64,000 bases of DNA from Halopelagius fulvigenes (GTDB lineage: Archaea; Halobacteriota; Halobacteria; Halobacteriales; Haloferacaceae). The DNA is taken from the NCBI RefSeq assembly GCF_042662625.1, contig NZ_JBHSXH010000015.1, positions 1,488,001-1,552,000 on the forward strand, in the 5' to 3' direction. Below the pieces are notes generated by a model. It was not told the DNA's origin and did not search any database. It worked only from the letters and a program-made list of their open reading frames with translations. This document shows positions 48,931-57,164 of the stretch, one piece after another; within the stretch, counting starts at the first letter, position 1; each line of letters opens with the position of its first letter. A program made the translations under genes and the position numbers.

Positions 48931-49755
48931 CTACCGCGGCGCCGACTGCTCGTCGAGGAAGCGCAGGAGTTCGTCGTTGACGACTTTCGACGCTTCGACG
49001 TGCGCGAGGTGGCCCGCGCCCTCGACGGGGACGAACTCGCCGCGGGGGAGGTCCGCGGCCAGTTCCTCGCCGCGTTCGACGGGCCAGACGGCGTCCTCGG
49101 CGCCGTGGACGACCAGCGCCGGGGCGGTGATCTCGTAGAGGTCGTCCGCCTCGAATCGCTCGACTGCGGCGGCCTGCGCCTCCCACGCCGCCCGCGAGGC
49201 GTCCTCCTCGGCGCGCCACTCGACGATCTGTTCGAACGCCTCGGGTTGCGCCCCGACGAATCGCTCCGAGACGGCGGCCCGGAGCGATCGGTCGAGGGCC
49301 GCCCGGTCGTCGGGCGCGCCGAAGAGGGGTTCGAGGTCCAGGCCGCCGTCGGACCCGTGGTCCGACGTGCTCCCGACCGCGTCGGGACCGCCCCCGGACG
49401 CGGCGGTGCCGAACAGGGCGAGACTCCGGACGCGCGAGGTGGACCGCGCTGCCCGCAAGGCGACCATGCCGCCGAGTCCCGCACCCACGACGTGCGCCTT
49501 CCGGACGCCGTGGTCAGCGAGGACGGTCACGAGGTCGTCTACGAGCGTTCCGACGGCGTACGGGCCGGGCGGCGCGTCGGACCGCCCAGTGCCGCGAAGG
49601 TCGAGGACGAGGCTCTCGTACGGTCCGGCGACGGCGGCGTGTTGCCACCCCCACTGCCACGCGCCGTAGCCGACGTCGCCGACGAAGGCGACCGTCTCGC
49701 CCTCGCCCTCGGCGTCGTAGTACAGGTCGACGCTCCCGTTCGATGCGGTTGGCAT
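48931..49755 (-). CDS. Alpha/beta-hydrolase fold protein lacking the nucleophile serine
   Basis: A 274-residue member of the enol-lactonase/haloperoxidase-like hydrolases. The oxyanion region FVGDVGYGAWQWGWQ lies near 28 and LDLRGTGRSDAP near 53. The nucleophile elbow reads VVGAGLGGMVAL near 92, where GxSxG is expected; the serine position is glycine. The acid (VHGAEDAVWPV) and His (GAGHLAHVE) of the triad remain. It may have another chemistry or be a binding protein. The ATG at 49755 is used; a GTG three codons earlier is possible. It converges toward the amidotransferase. Confidence 0.8.
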   Translation of the reverse strand: MPTASNGSVDLYYDAEGEGETVAFVGDVGYGAWQWGWQHAAVAGPYESLVLDLRGTGRSDAPPGPYAVGTLVDDLVTVLADHGVRKAHVVGAGLGGMVALRAARSTSRVRSLALFGTAASGGGPDAVGSTSDHGSDGGLDLEPLFGAPDDRAALDRSLRAAVSERFVGAQPEAFEQIVEWRAEEDASRAAWEAQAAAVERFEADDLYEITAPALVVHGAEDAVWPVERGEELAADLPRGEFVPVEGAGHLAHVEASKVVNDELLRFLDEQSAPR

Positions 49756-49837
49756 GGTCGTCACTCTCGGCGGCGGCGTCTTTACGGCACCGACGCGTCG
49801 AGCGTCGGAAGAAGAGACGACCGACGCTCGGGGGCCC

Positions 49838-52606
49838 CTACGCGTTCAGGACCGTCCGGAGGACGTCCGGGGCGGCGTCGAGCGTCTCGTCGAGTTCGTC
49901 CACGTTCGGGCCGCCGCCCTGCGCGAAGTCCGGCGGGCCGCCGCCGCCGCCGCCGACGCGGCCGGCGAGTTGGCCGACGACTTCGCCGGCGTTGATGCCG
50001 ACGCCCTCGGGGACGCCGACGACGAACTGCGCGCTCCCGCCCGTGTCGGAGCCGAGAACGGCGACCTTTCCCTCGTCCACGATAGCGTTGGCCGTCGCGC
50101 GGAGTTCGTCGGCGTCGCCGTCGAGTCGTTGGACGACGGCGGGCGTGCCGTCGATGTCGACCTCCTCGGCCTCCGCGGCGGCGCGCGCCTCCGCGAGTTC
50201 CGTCTTCAGGCGGTCGATTGTCTTGCCCCGTTCCTTCCACTCGGTGAAGAACCGCTCGGCCGTCTCCGGCACGTCCTCGGGGTTGACGTCGAGGACGTCC
50301 GCCGCCTCGTAGAGGGCGTTCTCGGTGCGGTGGGTGGCGTCGATGGCGGCGTCGCCCGCGGCGAAGACGATGCGTTCGATGCCGTCCTGAACGGGTTCGG
50401 TGTTCAGAATCTTGATGGTCCCGATGTCGCCGGTGTACTTCACGTGCGTCCCGCCGCAGGCCTGCACGTCGTCGCCGACGGTGATGACGCGGATGTTCTG
50501 TCCCGGCGGGATGCCGCCCTGATACAGGTCGAAGCCGTACTGCTCTTCGGCCTCGTGGCGGTCCGGCCACTCCTGTTGCACCGGCACGTTCCGCATCACG
50601 ATGTCGTTGGCGAGGCGTTCTATCTCCTCTACCTCCTCGCGGGAGATACGTTCGTAGTGCGTCACGTCGAAGCGCGCGCGGTCGGTCCCCTTCTGCGCGC
50701 CCGCCTGCCGGACGTGGTCGCCGAGAACCTCGCGCGTCGCGTGGCCGACGACGTGCGTCGCGGTGTGGTGCCGCATCAGGCGACGGCGGCGTTCCGAGTC
50801 GACCTTCCCGCGGACGAACTCGCCCTTCCCCGGGTCGCCGTCCGCGCGGTGGAGGACGACGCCGTCGGCTATCTGGACGTCCGTCACCTCCACCGTCGTG
50901 TCGTCCGAGGAGAGCGTCCCGTGGTCCGCGGGTTGACCCCCGCCCTCGGGGTAGAACATCGTCTGGTCTAAGACCACGTCGTAGCCGTCGTCGCGTTCGA
51001 AGACGTCCAAGACGACCGCCTCGAACTCCATCCGCTCTTGGTCGTCGTAGTAGAGACGCTCCGTCTCCGGCAGGTCGGCGATGCGTTCGTCGCGGGCGAC
51101 GGCGTCTCGGGTGCCGCCCTCGCCCTCGTGGCGGTCGGCGACCAGCGAGTAGAAGTCGTCCGGCATGTCGACCGTCGCGCCGCGTTCGTCGGCTATCTCC
51201 TCGACCATGTCCGGTTGGATGCCGTGGGAGTCGTACAGTTCGATGAGTTCCTCCACGGGGATGGGGTCGCCGGACTCGGCGTACTCGTCGGCGAGGGTCT
51301 GCACCTTCCGCGTGCCGCGTTCGAGCGTCTCGCGGTACTTCCGCTCCTCCGTGCGGACGATGTCGCGGATGGTGTCGCGGTTCTCGTAGCCGAGGCGTTC
51401 GGCCTGCATGTCCACCAGTTCGTCGAGGGGCGCGTCGACGCCGACGTTGTCCACCAGGCGCTTGGTCCGCCGGAGGACCATCCGCGCGAGGTAGCCGGTG
51501 CCGACGTTCGAGGGGACGATGCCGTCGCCGAACATGTACGCGAGGGTGCGACAGTGGTCGGCGATGGCGTAGATGTCTTCGAGGGGACGGAGAAGCGCCG
51601 TCAGTTCCTCGGCGTCCACGTCGAGTTGCTCCGCGATATCGACGCGCGCCTCGTACACATCGTCCACCTCGTCGATGTCGAGGTAGCCGGAGAGTTTGGC
51701 GGCGCGGTGGACGAGTTCGCGTTCCTCCTCGGAGAGTTCGACGCCCGCGTTCTCCTTGAGGAACTCGATCATGTCGGGGTAGACGGCCTCGTAGACGGTG
51801 GGGGTCCCCTGCGACACCCACGTCCAGCGTTCGAGGCCGTAGCCGGTGTCGACGATGTAGGTGTCCATCGGCGAGTACCGGTTGCCGTCCTTCATCTCGT
51901 AGTCGCCCTCGGGGTCCTGTTCCATCGACATGAAGACGAGTGTCGCCAACTCGGCGCCGCGGTACAGAACCTCGAAGGCGGGGCCGGCGTTGCCGCCGCC
52001 GACCCACGGGTCCTCGATGTACGTTATCTCCGAGACGTCCGCGCCCATGTGCTCGAAGAACTGATCGCAGAGGCGGACCGTCTCGTCCTTCCAGTACACC
52101 TCGCCGGAGTAGGCGTACTCGTCGCCGACCTCCTCGCGGGCGTTGAACGCGTGGTGCGCCATCATCTCGAACGCCATCGTGTGCCGGCCCGTCTTGCCGA
52201 CGTTGTCGATGTCCTGCATCCGGATGCAGGGCTGAGAGATGGTCAGCGGGTTCGCCGGCGGCGGCGTCTGACCGCTGGTGACGAGCGGTTGGAAGTCGTA
52301 GATGGACGCCTGCGTCAAGAGCACGTCGTCGCGCCAGCGGTTGGCCGCGACGGGGTACGGTTCGATGCGTTCGTGGCCGTGTTCCTCGAAGAACGAGAGG
52401 AACTCCTCCCGCATCTCTTCGAGCGTGTACTCCTCGTCGAAGCCGGGGTTGTCGATGAAGGTGTAATCGTCGGCGGGCGGTTCGCCGCAGGTCTCTCTGT
52501 CGGGGTCGCGCGTCCAGAAGTGGACGTCGGTCACCGGACACTGCTTCCGGTAGAACCCCTCCTCCTCGAAGTAGTCGAGGCGATACTCCTCTTCGAGTTC
52601 GCTCAT
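49838..52606 (-). CDS. alaS: Alanyl-tRNA synthetase
   Basis: Charges tRNA-Ala and proofreads Ser/Gly errors. The 922-residue archaeal-type protein has class II core motifs at the N-terminal half (SQPCIRMQDIDNVGKTGRH near 142; GNRYSPMDTYIVDTGYGLE near 240). The editing domain contains HHTATHV near 612 and CGGTHVKYTGDIG near 717, and the C-terminal glycine-rich C-Ala region contains GGGGGGPPDFAQGGG near 887. The size and the long N-terminal insertion (starting MSELEEEYRLDYFEEEGF) fit archaeal AlaRS. A TATA-like element is 25 nt upstream. Confidence 0.96.
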   Translation of the reverse strand: MSELEEEYRLDYFEEEGFYRKQCPVTDVHFWTRDPDRETCGEPPADDYTFIDNPGFDEEYTLEEMREEFLSFFEEHGHERIEPYPVAANRWRDDVLLTQASIYDFQPLVTSGQTPPPANPLTISQPCIRMQDIDNVGKTGRHTMAFEMMAHHAFNAREEVGDEYAYSGEVYWKDETVRLCDQFFEHMGADVSEITYIEDPWVGGGNAGPAFEVLYRGAELATLVFMSMEQDPEGDYEMKDGNRYSPMDTYIVDTGYGLERWTWVSQGTPTVYEAVYPDMIEFLKENAGVELSEEERELVHRAAKLSGYLDIDEVDDVYEARVDIAEQLDVDAEELTALLRPLEDIYAIADHCRTLAYMFGDGIVPSNVGTGYLARMVLRRTKRLVDNVGVDAPLDELVDMQAERLGYENRDTIRDIVRTEERKYRETLERGTRKVQTLADEYAESGDPIPVEELIELYDSHGIQPDMVEEIADERGATVDMPDDFYSLVADRHEGEGGTRDAVARDERIADLPETERLYYDDQERMEFEAVVLDVFERDDGYDVVLDQTMFYPEGGGQPADHGTLSSDDTTVEVTDVQIADGVVLHRADGDPGKGEFVRGKVDSERRRRLMRHHTATHVVGHATREVLGDHVRQAGAQKGTDRARFDVTHYERISREEVEEIERLANDIVMRNVPVQQEWPDRHEAEEQYGFDLYQGGIPPGQNIRVITVGDDVQACGGTHVKYTGDIGTIKILNTEPVQDGIERIVFAAGDAAIDATHRTENALYEAADVLDVNPEDVPETAERFFTEWKERGKTIDRLKTELAEARAAAEAEEVDIDGTPAVVQRLDGDADELRATANAIVDEGKVAVLGSDTGGSAQFVVGVPEGVGINAGEVVGQLAGRVGGGGGGPPDFAQGGGPNVDELDETLDAAPDVLRTVLNA

Positions 52607-52630
52607 TACCCGTGATTGGCCTACGACCGG

Positions 52631-52636
52631 GTAAAA
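52631..52636 (-). promoter_or_regulatory. TATA-like element of alaS
   Basis: Minus-strand TTTTAC lies about 25 nt before the ATG at 52606. Confidence 0.45.
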
Positions 52637-52798
52637 CAGTTCCGGGAACGCGGGGGTACGAGCGGGCGATTCCGGGCTTCTTTCCGCACCCGAAGAGGCG
52701 GAACGAGCCGCCTTCGCCGCCGTCTAGGTGGGGGCGCGTCCGGCCGACGCGTCGGACGCCGGCGACACGGCTAACCGGTCACCGCGCCTCTCACCGGT

Positions 52799-53287
52799 AT
52801 GGAGACGCGCGAGGCGGCCCCCGGCCGGTCGATAGGCGAGTGGATAGCGTGGGTCGGGGTGTCGTTGCTGGCGGGCGTCGTCGGGAACGCCCTCTCGGGG
52901 GCGGCGGTTCGGACGTGGTACCCGACGCTCGCCGAACCGTGGTTCGCGCCCCCGGAGTGGGTGTTCGGGCCCGTCTGGATAACCCTGTACGTCCTGATGG
53001 GGACGGCGGCGTTCCTGGTGTCTCGGTCCGACGACGGCCGGACTCGCGTCGCACTCGCCGCCTTCTTCGTCCAACTGCTGTTGAACGCCGCGTGGTCGGG
53101 GGCGTTCTTCGGCCTCCGGTCGCCGGCGTTCGGACTCGTCGTCATCGTCCCTCTGCTCGTCGCCGTCGCCGCGACGACCGGACTGTTCGCCCGCATCGAC
53201 CGACGGGCGGCGGCGCTGATGGTCCCGTACCTCCTGTGGACGGCGTTCGCCACCGCCCTCAACTACGGGTTCTGGGCGCTGAACTGA
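52799..53287 (+). CDS. tspO: TspO/MBR family protein (tryptophan-rich sensory protein)
   Basis: A five-helix membrane protein of 162 residues that binds porphyrins and related ligands in the family. The conserved block WYPTLAEPWFAPPEWVFGPV is near 39, with VWITLYVLMGTAAF following, and the fourth/fifth helices contain NAAWSGAFFGLRSPAFGL and LLWTAFATALNYGFWALN. The length matches the family. The N-terminal 10 residues are polar. It is divergent from alaS and converges on rfcS. Confidence 0.93.
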   Translation: METREAAPGRSIGEWIAWVGVSLLAGVVGNALSGAAVRTWYPTLAEPWFAPPEWVFGPVWITLYVLMGTAAFLVSRSDDGRTRVALAAFFVQLLLNAAWSGAFFGLRSPAFGLVVIVPLLVAVAATTGLFARIDRRAAALMVPYLLWTAFATALNYGFWALN

Positions 53288-53340
53288 CGGCGGTGTCCCC
53301 GTCGGGCGGGAGAGCGGAAGAAGAGAGAACGTAACGGAGC

Positions 53341-54327
53341 CTACTGCTCCGACGCGCCCGCGAGAGACGCCAGCAACGCTTCGAGTTGCACCTGTTCGTT
53401 CGCGCCCTCGGTGATTCGGTAGTCCGCTTCGCCGATACGTTCCATCAGGCGGACGGTCGCCCGTTCGTCCAGGTCGAAGTCCCAGACCGACCGGTGGAGT
53501 TGGTCGATGATGTCGCCGCCGGCCATCCCCGTGTCGACGAGGAGCGTCTCCAACTTCGACCGCGCGCCGAGGAAGTCGCCGTCGATGGCGGCGGTGACCA
53601 TCTCCTCTATGTCCTCGGGGCGGGCCGTCGAGGTTATCATGTACACCGCCTCCTCGTCCACCACGTCGCCCGTCGTCGCGGCGGCCTGCAGGGAGTTGAT
53701 GGCGCGGCGCATGTCGCCGCCCGCGGCGTAGACGAGGGCGTCGAGGCCGTCCTCGGTGAGTTCGATGTCCTCGTTCTCCGCGATGTCTTCGACCTGCGAC
53801 CGGACGGCGTCGTCCGAGAGGGGCGAGAAGCGGAAGACGGCGCACCGCGACTGAATGGGGTCGATGATCTTCGAGGAGTAGTTACACGAGAGGATGAAGC
53901 GGGTGTTGTCGGAGAACTGCTCCATCGTCCGGCGGAGCGCGGACTGCGCGTCCGACGTGAGGGAGTCCGCCTCGTCTAAGAAGATGACGCGGTAGTCGTA
54001 CCCGCCGAAGGAAGAGCGCGCGAAGTTCTTGATTCGGTCGCGCACCACGTCGATGCCGCGTTCGTCCGAGGCGTTCAGTTCGAGGAAGTTGCCGCGCCAG
54101 TCGTCGCCGTAGATGGCGCGCGCGATGGCCGTCGCGCACGTCGTCTTGCCGATACCCGCCGGTCCGGCGAAGAGCAGGTGGGGAAGGTCGTCCTGTTCGA
54201 CGTAGGACTGCAGACGCCCCACGATGTCTTCCTGCCCGTACACGTCGTCCAGCGTCTGCGGGCGGTACTTCTCTATCCAGATCTCTCGGCCCGCCGGCGT
54301 GGCGTCGGACTCTGCGGCCTCGCTCAT
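53341..54327 (-). CDS. rfcS: Replication factor C small subunit
   Basis: The clamp-loader subunit that opens PCNA at primer-template junctions. The 328-residue AAA+ protein has EIWIEKYRPQTLDDVYGQ near 15, Walker A LFAGPAGIGKTT near 52, Walker B VIFLDEADSLTSDAQ near 114 and sensor/Arg-finger SRC (IQSRCAVFRFSPL) near 160. The C-terminal collar domain follows (about 235-328). No intein is present. A TATA-like element lies 25 nt upstream. The gene is divergent from samp2. Confidence 0.95.
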   Translation of the reverse strand: MSEAAESDATPAGREIWIEKYRPQTLDDVYGQEDIVGRLQSYVEQDDLPHLLFAGPAGIGKTTCATAIARAIYGDDWRGNFLELNASDERGIDVVRDRIKNFARSSFGGYDYRVIFLDEADSLTSDAQSALRRTMEQFSDNTRFILSCNYSSKIIDPIQSRCAVFRFSPLSDDAVRSQVEDIAENEDIELTEDGLDALVYAAGGDMRRAINSLQAAATTGDVVDEEAVYMITSTARPEDIEEMVTAAIDGDFLGARSKLETLLVDTGMAGGDIIDQLHRSVWDFDLDERATVRLMERIGEADYRITEGANEQVQLEALLASLAGASEQ

Positions 54328-54350
54328 ACGCGTCACACGGGCCCCCCGAG

Positions 54351-54359
54351 TGATAAAGA
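54351..54359 (-). promoter_or_regulatory. TATA-like element of rfcS
   Basis: Minus-strand TTCTTTATCA is about 25 nt before the ATG at 54327. Confidence 0.5.
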
Positions 54360-54450
54360 ACCCGCGTTGCGCGCGACCGGCGAGCGAACGCGGAACGGAC
54401 GGCGGACGCGGAGAGAAACCCTGAAACCCGCGGCGCGCCGACGCACGACC

Positions 54451-54651
54451 ATGCAGGTGACCGTCGAAGTCGTCGGGGAGGAGACGCGCGAGGTGGAGGT
54501 GGGCGACGACGGAACGTACGCCGACCTGATCCGCGCGGTGGACCTCAGTCCCCACGAGGTGTCGGTCCTCGTAGACGGCTCTCCCGTCCCCGAGGACCAA
54601 CCCGTCGAAGCGCCGGAAGTGAAGGTCCTCAGGCTCATCAAGGGCGGATGA
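54451..54651 (+). CDS. samp2: Ubiquitin-like small archaeal modifier protein SAMP2
   Basis: A 66-residue beta-grasp protein that ends in the diglycine tail LRLIKGG, needed for E1 (UbaA) activation. SAMP2 of Haloferax is both a protein modifier and a sulfur carrier for tRNA thiolation; this is family knowledge. The sequence MQVTVEVVGEETREVEVG and LSPHEVSVLVDGSPVPEDQ matches the Haloferax protein closely as I recall it. The ATG at 54451 and length are typical. It is divergent from rfcS. Confidence 0.92.
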   Translation: MQVTVEVVGEETREVEVGDDGTYADLIRAVDLSPHEVSVLVDGSPVPEDQPVEAPEVKVLRLIKGG

Positions 54652-54693
54652 CGGTCCGACGCGACTACCCCACGAAAACGGGTTCCTCGGAGG

Positions 54694-54879
54694 TTAGCCG
54701 TAGTAGGCGAACGAGTCGCTCCGCCCGTCGCGGAGCGTCCACCCGGGACTCCCCGCCGTCGACGGTGCTCTCGTCGGCGTACTCTTCCGCGCAGAGGTCC
54801 GACCCGCGTCGAATCGACCGACCCTAACCGAGAGACCGACGGCGGTAGCGCGGCGACCGACAGCGAGGAGGCCGACCAA
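54694..54879 (-). pseudogene. Coding-like remnant with C-terminus GWTLRDGRSDSFAYYG
   Basis: An open minus-strand frame of 61 codons. Only the last 16 or so residues (GWTLRDGRSDSFAYYG) have the balance of a real protein; the upstream part is Arg/Thr-rich and probably non-coding. It may be the tail of a gene whose 5' part was lost. The parent family is not recognised. Confidence 0.3.
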
Positions 54880-54984
54880 CAGGACATCATCGCCTCCGGC
54901 GAGATCCCGGAGCGTCCGAGCCGTAGCTCGCTGTCGCTGTACTACTCCGAAGGCTCCAAGACCTACGGCTGGTCGGAGTGCTAA
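54808..54984 (+). pseudogene. Coding-like remnant with C-terminus YYSEGSKTYGWSEC
   Basis: A plus-strand open frame that ends at TAA 54982-54984 reads an acidic segment (SEEADQQDIIASGEIPERPS) and then LSLYYSEGSKTYGWSEC. Composition is haloarchaeal-protein-like, but no ATG is present and the upstream sequence loses coding character. It is probably the 3' end of a truncated gene. Family unknown. Confidence 0.35.
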
Positions 54985-55081
54985 CCCCGAGTTGAGCTGC
55001 GTTACGCTCGGTTTGTCTCCCGTTCTTCGTCGTTCGGGCCGGAGACGTTACAGTGGTCCATAGCGTACGCTTCGTTCGATT

Positions 55082-55285
55082 ATGCGGCTAACCGGGGGAA
55101 CGGAGGGATGGTCGCGTGGCGGTCGCCGGAGAGGCGTCCCCGACGTGCGAACGAGAGAGGTTGCGGAGCCGAGCAGTACGGATACGAACGACCGTGCTGT
55201 CAGGACGACGGAGACGAGCGTCCACACCGCCGAGACGAACGCCGTCGCCGAAGCGGACGACGCCGCCGGGGAGGTATCGGCGTGA
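55082..55285 (+). CDS. Hypothetical small protein coupled to the arylsulfotransferase-like gene
   Basis: A 67-codon ORF that begins at an ATG in an A+T-richer spot and ends with TGA overlapping the GTG start of the next gene (GTGA at 55282-55285). The first half is Arg/Gly-rich and the second acidic (AEADDAAGEVSA). There is no known motif. Coupling is its only real support; it may instead be a chance ORF in a decayed region. Confidence 0.3.
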   Translation: MRLTGGTEGWSRGGRRRGVPDVRTREVAEPSSTDTNDRAVRTTETSVHTAETNAVAEADDAAGEVSA

Positions 55286-56553
55286 GTCCGAGGAGAGATT
55301 CGCTCCGGCGCGGACTCCTGTTCGTCGGCGCCGGCGTGCTACTCGTCGCCATCGCGTTCGGAGGGAGTTGGGCACTCGCTCCCGATACGGATCGGATGTC
55401 CGAGTCCGCCGACGTGAACAACTCGTCGCTGCTGGTGGGCGTGCAGGGACCTGGGCCGAACGGAAACGTGACCGCGCTCGACGGTCGGGGGAACGTTAAG
55501 TGGAGCATCGGGAACATCATCAGTTACCAGAGCGTCCAGACGCTCGACAACGGCTCGGTGCTGACCACGTTCGCCGCGGGCGGCTACCAGGACTGCGGAC
55601 GGTACCAGCCGCCGTGCAAGCGGACCGGCGTCCGGATCATCGAGCCGAATCCCCGCCCGGAAGTCGTCTACGAGTGGAGCTACCCGGTCCGGACCCGGAA
55701 GGACAGCGAGGTCCACGACGCGGAGATGATGCCCAACGGCAACGTGCTCGTGGCCGACATGGAGTGGGAGAGCATCTTCACCTACGACCCCGAGACGGGT
55801 GAACGGAACTGGACGTGGAACGCAAGCGACCACTACGAGGCTCCCGACGACCCGACGAAGGTCGACTGGCTCCACCTCAACGACGCCGACTACATCGGCG
55901 ACGGCCGCTTCCTCGTCTCGATCCGCAACGAGAACCAGCTCCTGATCGTCGAGCGCGGGAAGGGCGTGGTCGAAGTGATAAACGAGGACGGCGACGAGGA
56001 CGTGCTGAACCAGCAGCACAACCCGCAGTGGCTCGGCGACGGCGCGGTGGTGGTCGCCGACTCGGAGAACCACCGCGTGGTCGAGCTCCACAGGAACGAG
56101 ACGACCGGCGAGTGGGAGGAGGCGTGGGCTGTCGCCAAGGCGGGCGGTGTCGCGTTCGACTGGCCGCGGGACGCCGACCGACTGCCGAACGGCAACACGC
56201 TGGTGACCGACAGCCGGAACAACCGCGTGGTCGAGATACGCGAGGACGGGAGCGTCGTGGCGAGTTACGGCGTCCCCTCGCTGCCGTACGAGGCCGACCG
56301 CGTGCCCCACGGCGAGGTGTCCGGCAAGGCCCCGCAGTCGATCCAGCCCTACGGCACCGAGCGGGAGACCGACCTCGGCCTGCTCGAGCGCAAGATCCCG
56401 ATACTCTGGATGCTTCTGGCCGGCGCGCGAGAGATCGTCGCGCTCCCCTACTGGGTGTCGGAGATTCACGTGCTAGTCGTGGCCGTCGCGCTCGTCCTCT
56501 GGATTCGGGGCGGGCACCTGCTCGTGCGAGGCGGACTCGGTGGAAAACAGTGA
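55282..56553 (+). CDS. Arylsulfotransferase (ASST)-like membrane-anchored propeller protein
   Basis: A 423-residue protein. The N-terminus has a signal-anchor-like helix (LLFVGAGVLLVAIAFGGSW, about 11-30). A six-bladed-propeller type domain follows, with repeats like GNVTALDGRGNVKWSI, HDAEMMPNGNVLVAD, DWLHLNDADYIGDGRFLVS, QQHNPQWLGDGAVVVAD and RDADRLPNGNTLVTDSRN. The conserved His and Asp residues match the ASST family. The C-terminus has one or two more hydrophobic helices (about 375-415). The domain should lie outside the membrane. Family members move sulfate between phenols; substrate unknown. It is flanked by remnants, so acquisition or loss is likely here. Confidence 0.8.
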   Translation: MSPRRDSLRRGLLFVGAGVLLVAIAFGGSWALAPDTDRMSESADVNNSSLLVGVQGPGPNGNVTALDGRGNVKWSIGNIISYQSVQTLDNGSVLTTFAAGGYQDCGRYQPPCKRTGVRIIEPNPRPEVVYEWSYPVRTRKDSEVHDAEMMPNGNVLVADMEWESIFTYDPETGERNWTWNASDHYEAPDDPTKVDWLHLNDADYIGDGRFLVSIRNENQLLIVERGKGVVEVINEDGDEDVLNQQHNPQWLGDGAVVVADSENHRVVELHRNETTGEWEEAWAVAKAGGVAFDWPRDADRLPNGNTLVTDSRNNRVVEIREDGSVVASYGVPSLPYEADRVPHGEVSGKAPQSIQPYGTERETDLGLLERKIPILWMLLAGAREIVALPYWVSEIHVLVVAVALVLWIRGGHLLVRGGLGGKQ

Positions 56554-56566
56554 TCGCGCTGGCGGG

Positions 56567-56713
56567 GTGAGCTACCCCCGTGAGCGAGGACGGTGGCGAG
56601 CGACGGGGCGGCCGACCTGTCCGATGTGCGAGGAGCCGATGTACCACCGCCACTGCAAGTACGTCCGTCCCCAGCACGGCGTGGCCTACGACTGTTCGGA
56701 CACCTTCTACTGA
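56567..56713 (+). pseudogene. Frameshifted HVO_2523-type zinc-finger gene
   Basis: The plus frame starting at GTG 56567 reads TCPMCEEPMYHRHCKYV, then RPQHGVAYDCSDTFY and a stop at 56711-56713. From memory this is the hallmark of a haloarchaeal mini zinc-finger family (CPxC...HCKYVCPQHG...DC). The normal N-terminus (MSEDGGERRGGRP, at 56580) is in another frame and joins the motif only if one frameshift is assumed. The third-position Cys of KYVCPQHG is Arg. Frame break and lost ligand point to decay. Confidence 0.55.
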
Positions 56714-56752
56714 CTACTTCATCGTCACCCACGCCGGGAACGCGCGAGGGGA

Positions 56753-56757
56753 TTTAA
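56753..56757 (+). promoter_or_regulatory. TATA-like element of the GNAT gene
   Basis: TTTAA lies 26 nt before the ATG at 56784. Confidence 0.5.
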
Positions 56758-56783
56758 CCCGACGCGGGGGCGAACGTCGGTCG

Positions 56784-57164
56784 ATGAACCTCGCGGTGCG
56801 GGAGGCGACGCCCAACGACGAGGCGGACGCGATGTTCCTCCTCGACGGCGCGATGCTCGAAGCAGACGCCGAGACGGTCCGCCGCCGAATCGAGTCCGGG
56901 TCGGTGCTGGTCGCGGAGAGCGGGGACGACGGCCGTCTCGTCGGCGTCTGCGTCCTCAACGGGACGGAGATAGCGCAAATTGCCGTCCGTCGGCAGCGTC
57001 GCGGCCGGGGCGTCGGGAGCGAACTCGTGGCGGCGGCCGACGCGCGGGTCGACGGGACGGTGACCGCCGAGTTCGGCGACCGAGTGCGGCCGTTCTACGA
57101 GTCGCTCGGATTCGAGATACGGGAGACGGAGAACGAGGGGCGCTTCCGGGGCGTCCTCAGATGA
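56784..57164 (+). CDS. GNAT-family N-acetyltransferase
   Basis: A 126-residue single-domain acetyltransferase. The acetyl-CoA pyrophosphate loop is seen in QIAVRRQRRGRGVGSELV near 67, preceded by strands VLVAESGDDGRLVGVCVL, and the C-terminal VRPFYESLGFEI is typical. The substrate cannot be derived. The ATG at 56784 has a TATA-like element at the right distance. The gene end overlaps the end of the convergent phosphohexomutase gene by 8 bp. Confidence 0.85.
   Translation: MNLAVREATPNDEADAMFLLDGAMLEADAETVRRRIESGSVLVAESGDDGRLVGVCVLNGTEIAQIAVRRQRRGRGVGSELVAAADARVDGTVTAEFGDRVRPFYESLGFEIRETENEGRFRGVLR

Larger units (their letters stand above)
54652..55281. other. 630-bp region of degenerate coding fragments
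   Basis: No intact gene is certain. It holds a minus-strand fragment (54694-54879), a plus-strand fragment (54808-54984) and a plus-strand 67-codon ORF coupled to the next gene (55082-55285). The two fragments run into each other head to head. The G+C is mixed. Confidence 0.5.

Noticed and set aside
46867..49995. A 1042-codon plus-strand open frame
   Set aside because: It lies antisense to the acyl-CoA dehydrogenase, the amidotransferase and the hydrolase, all with convincing motifs.
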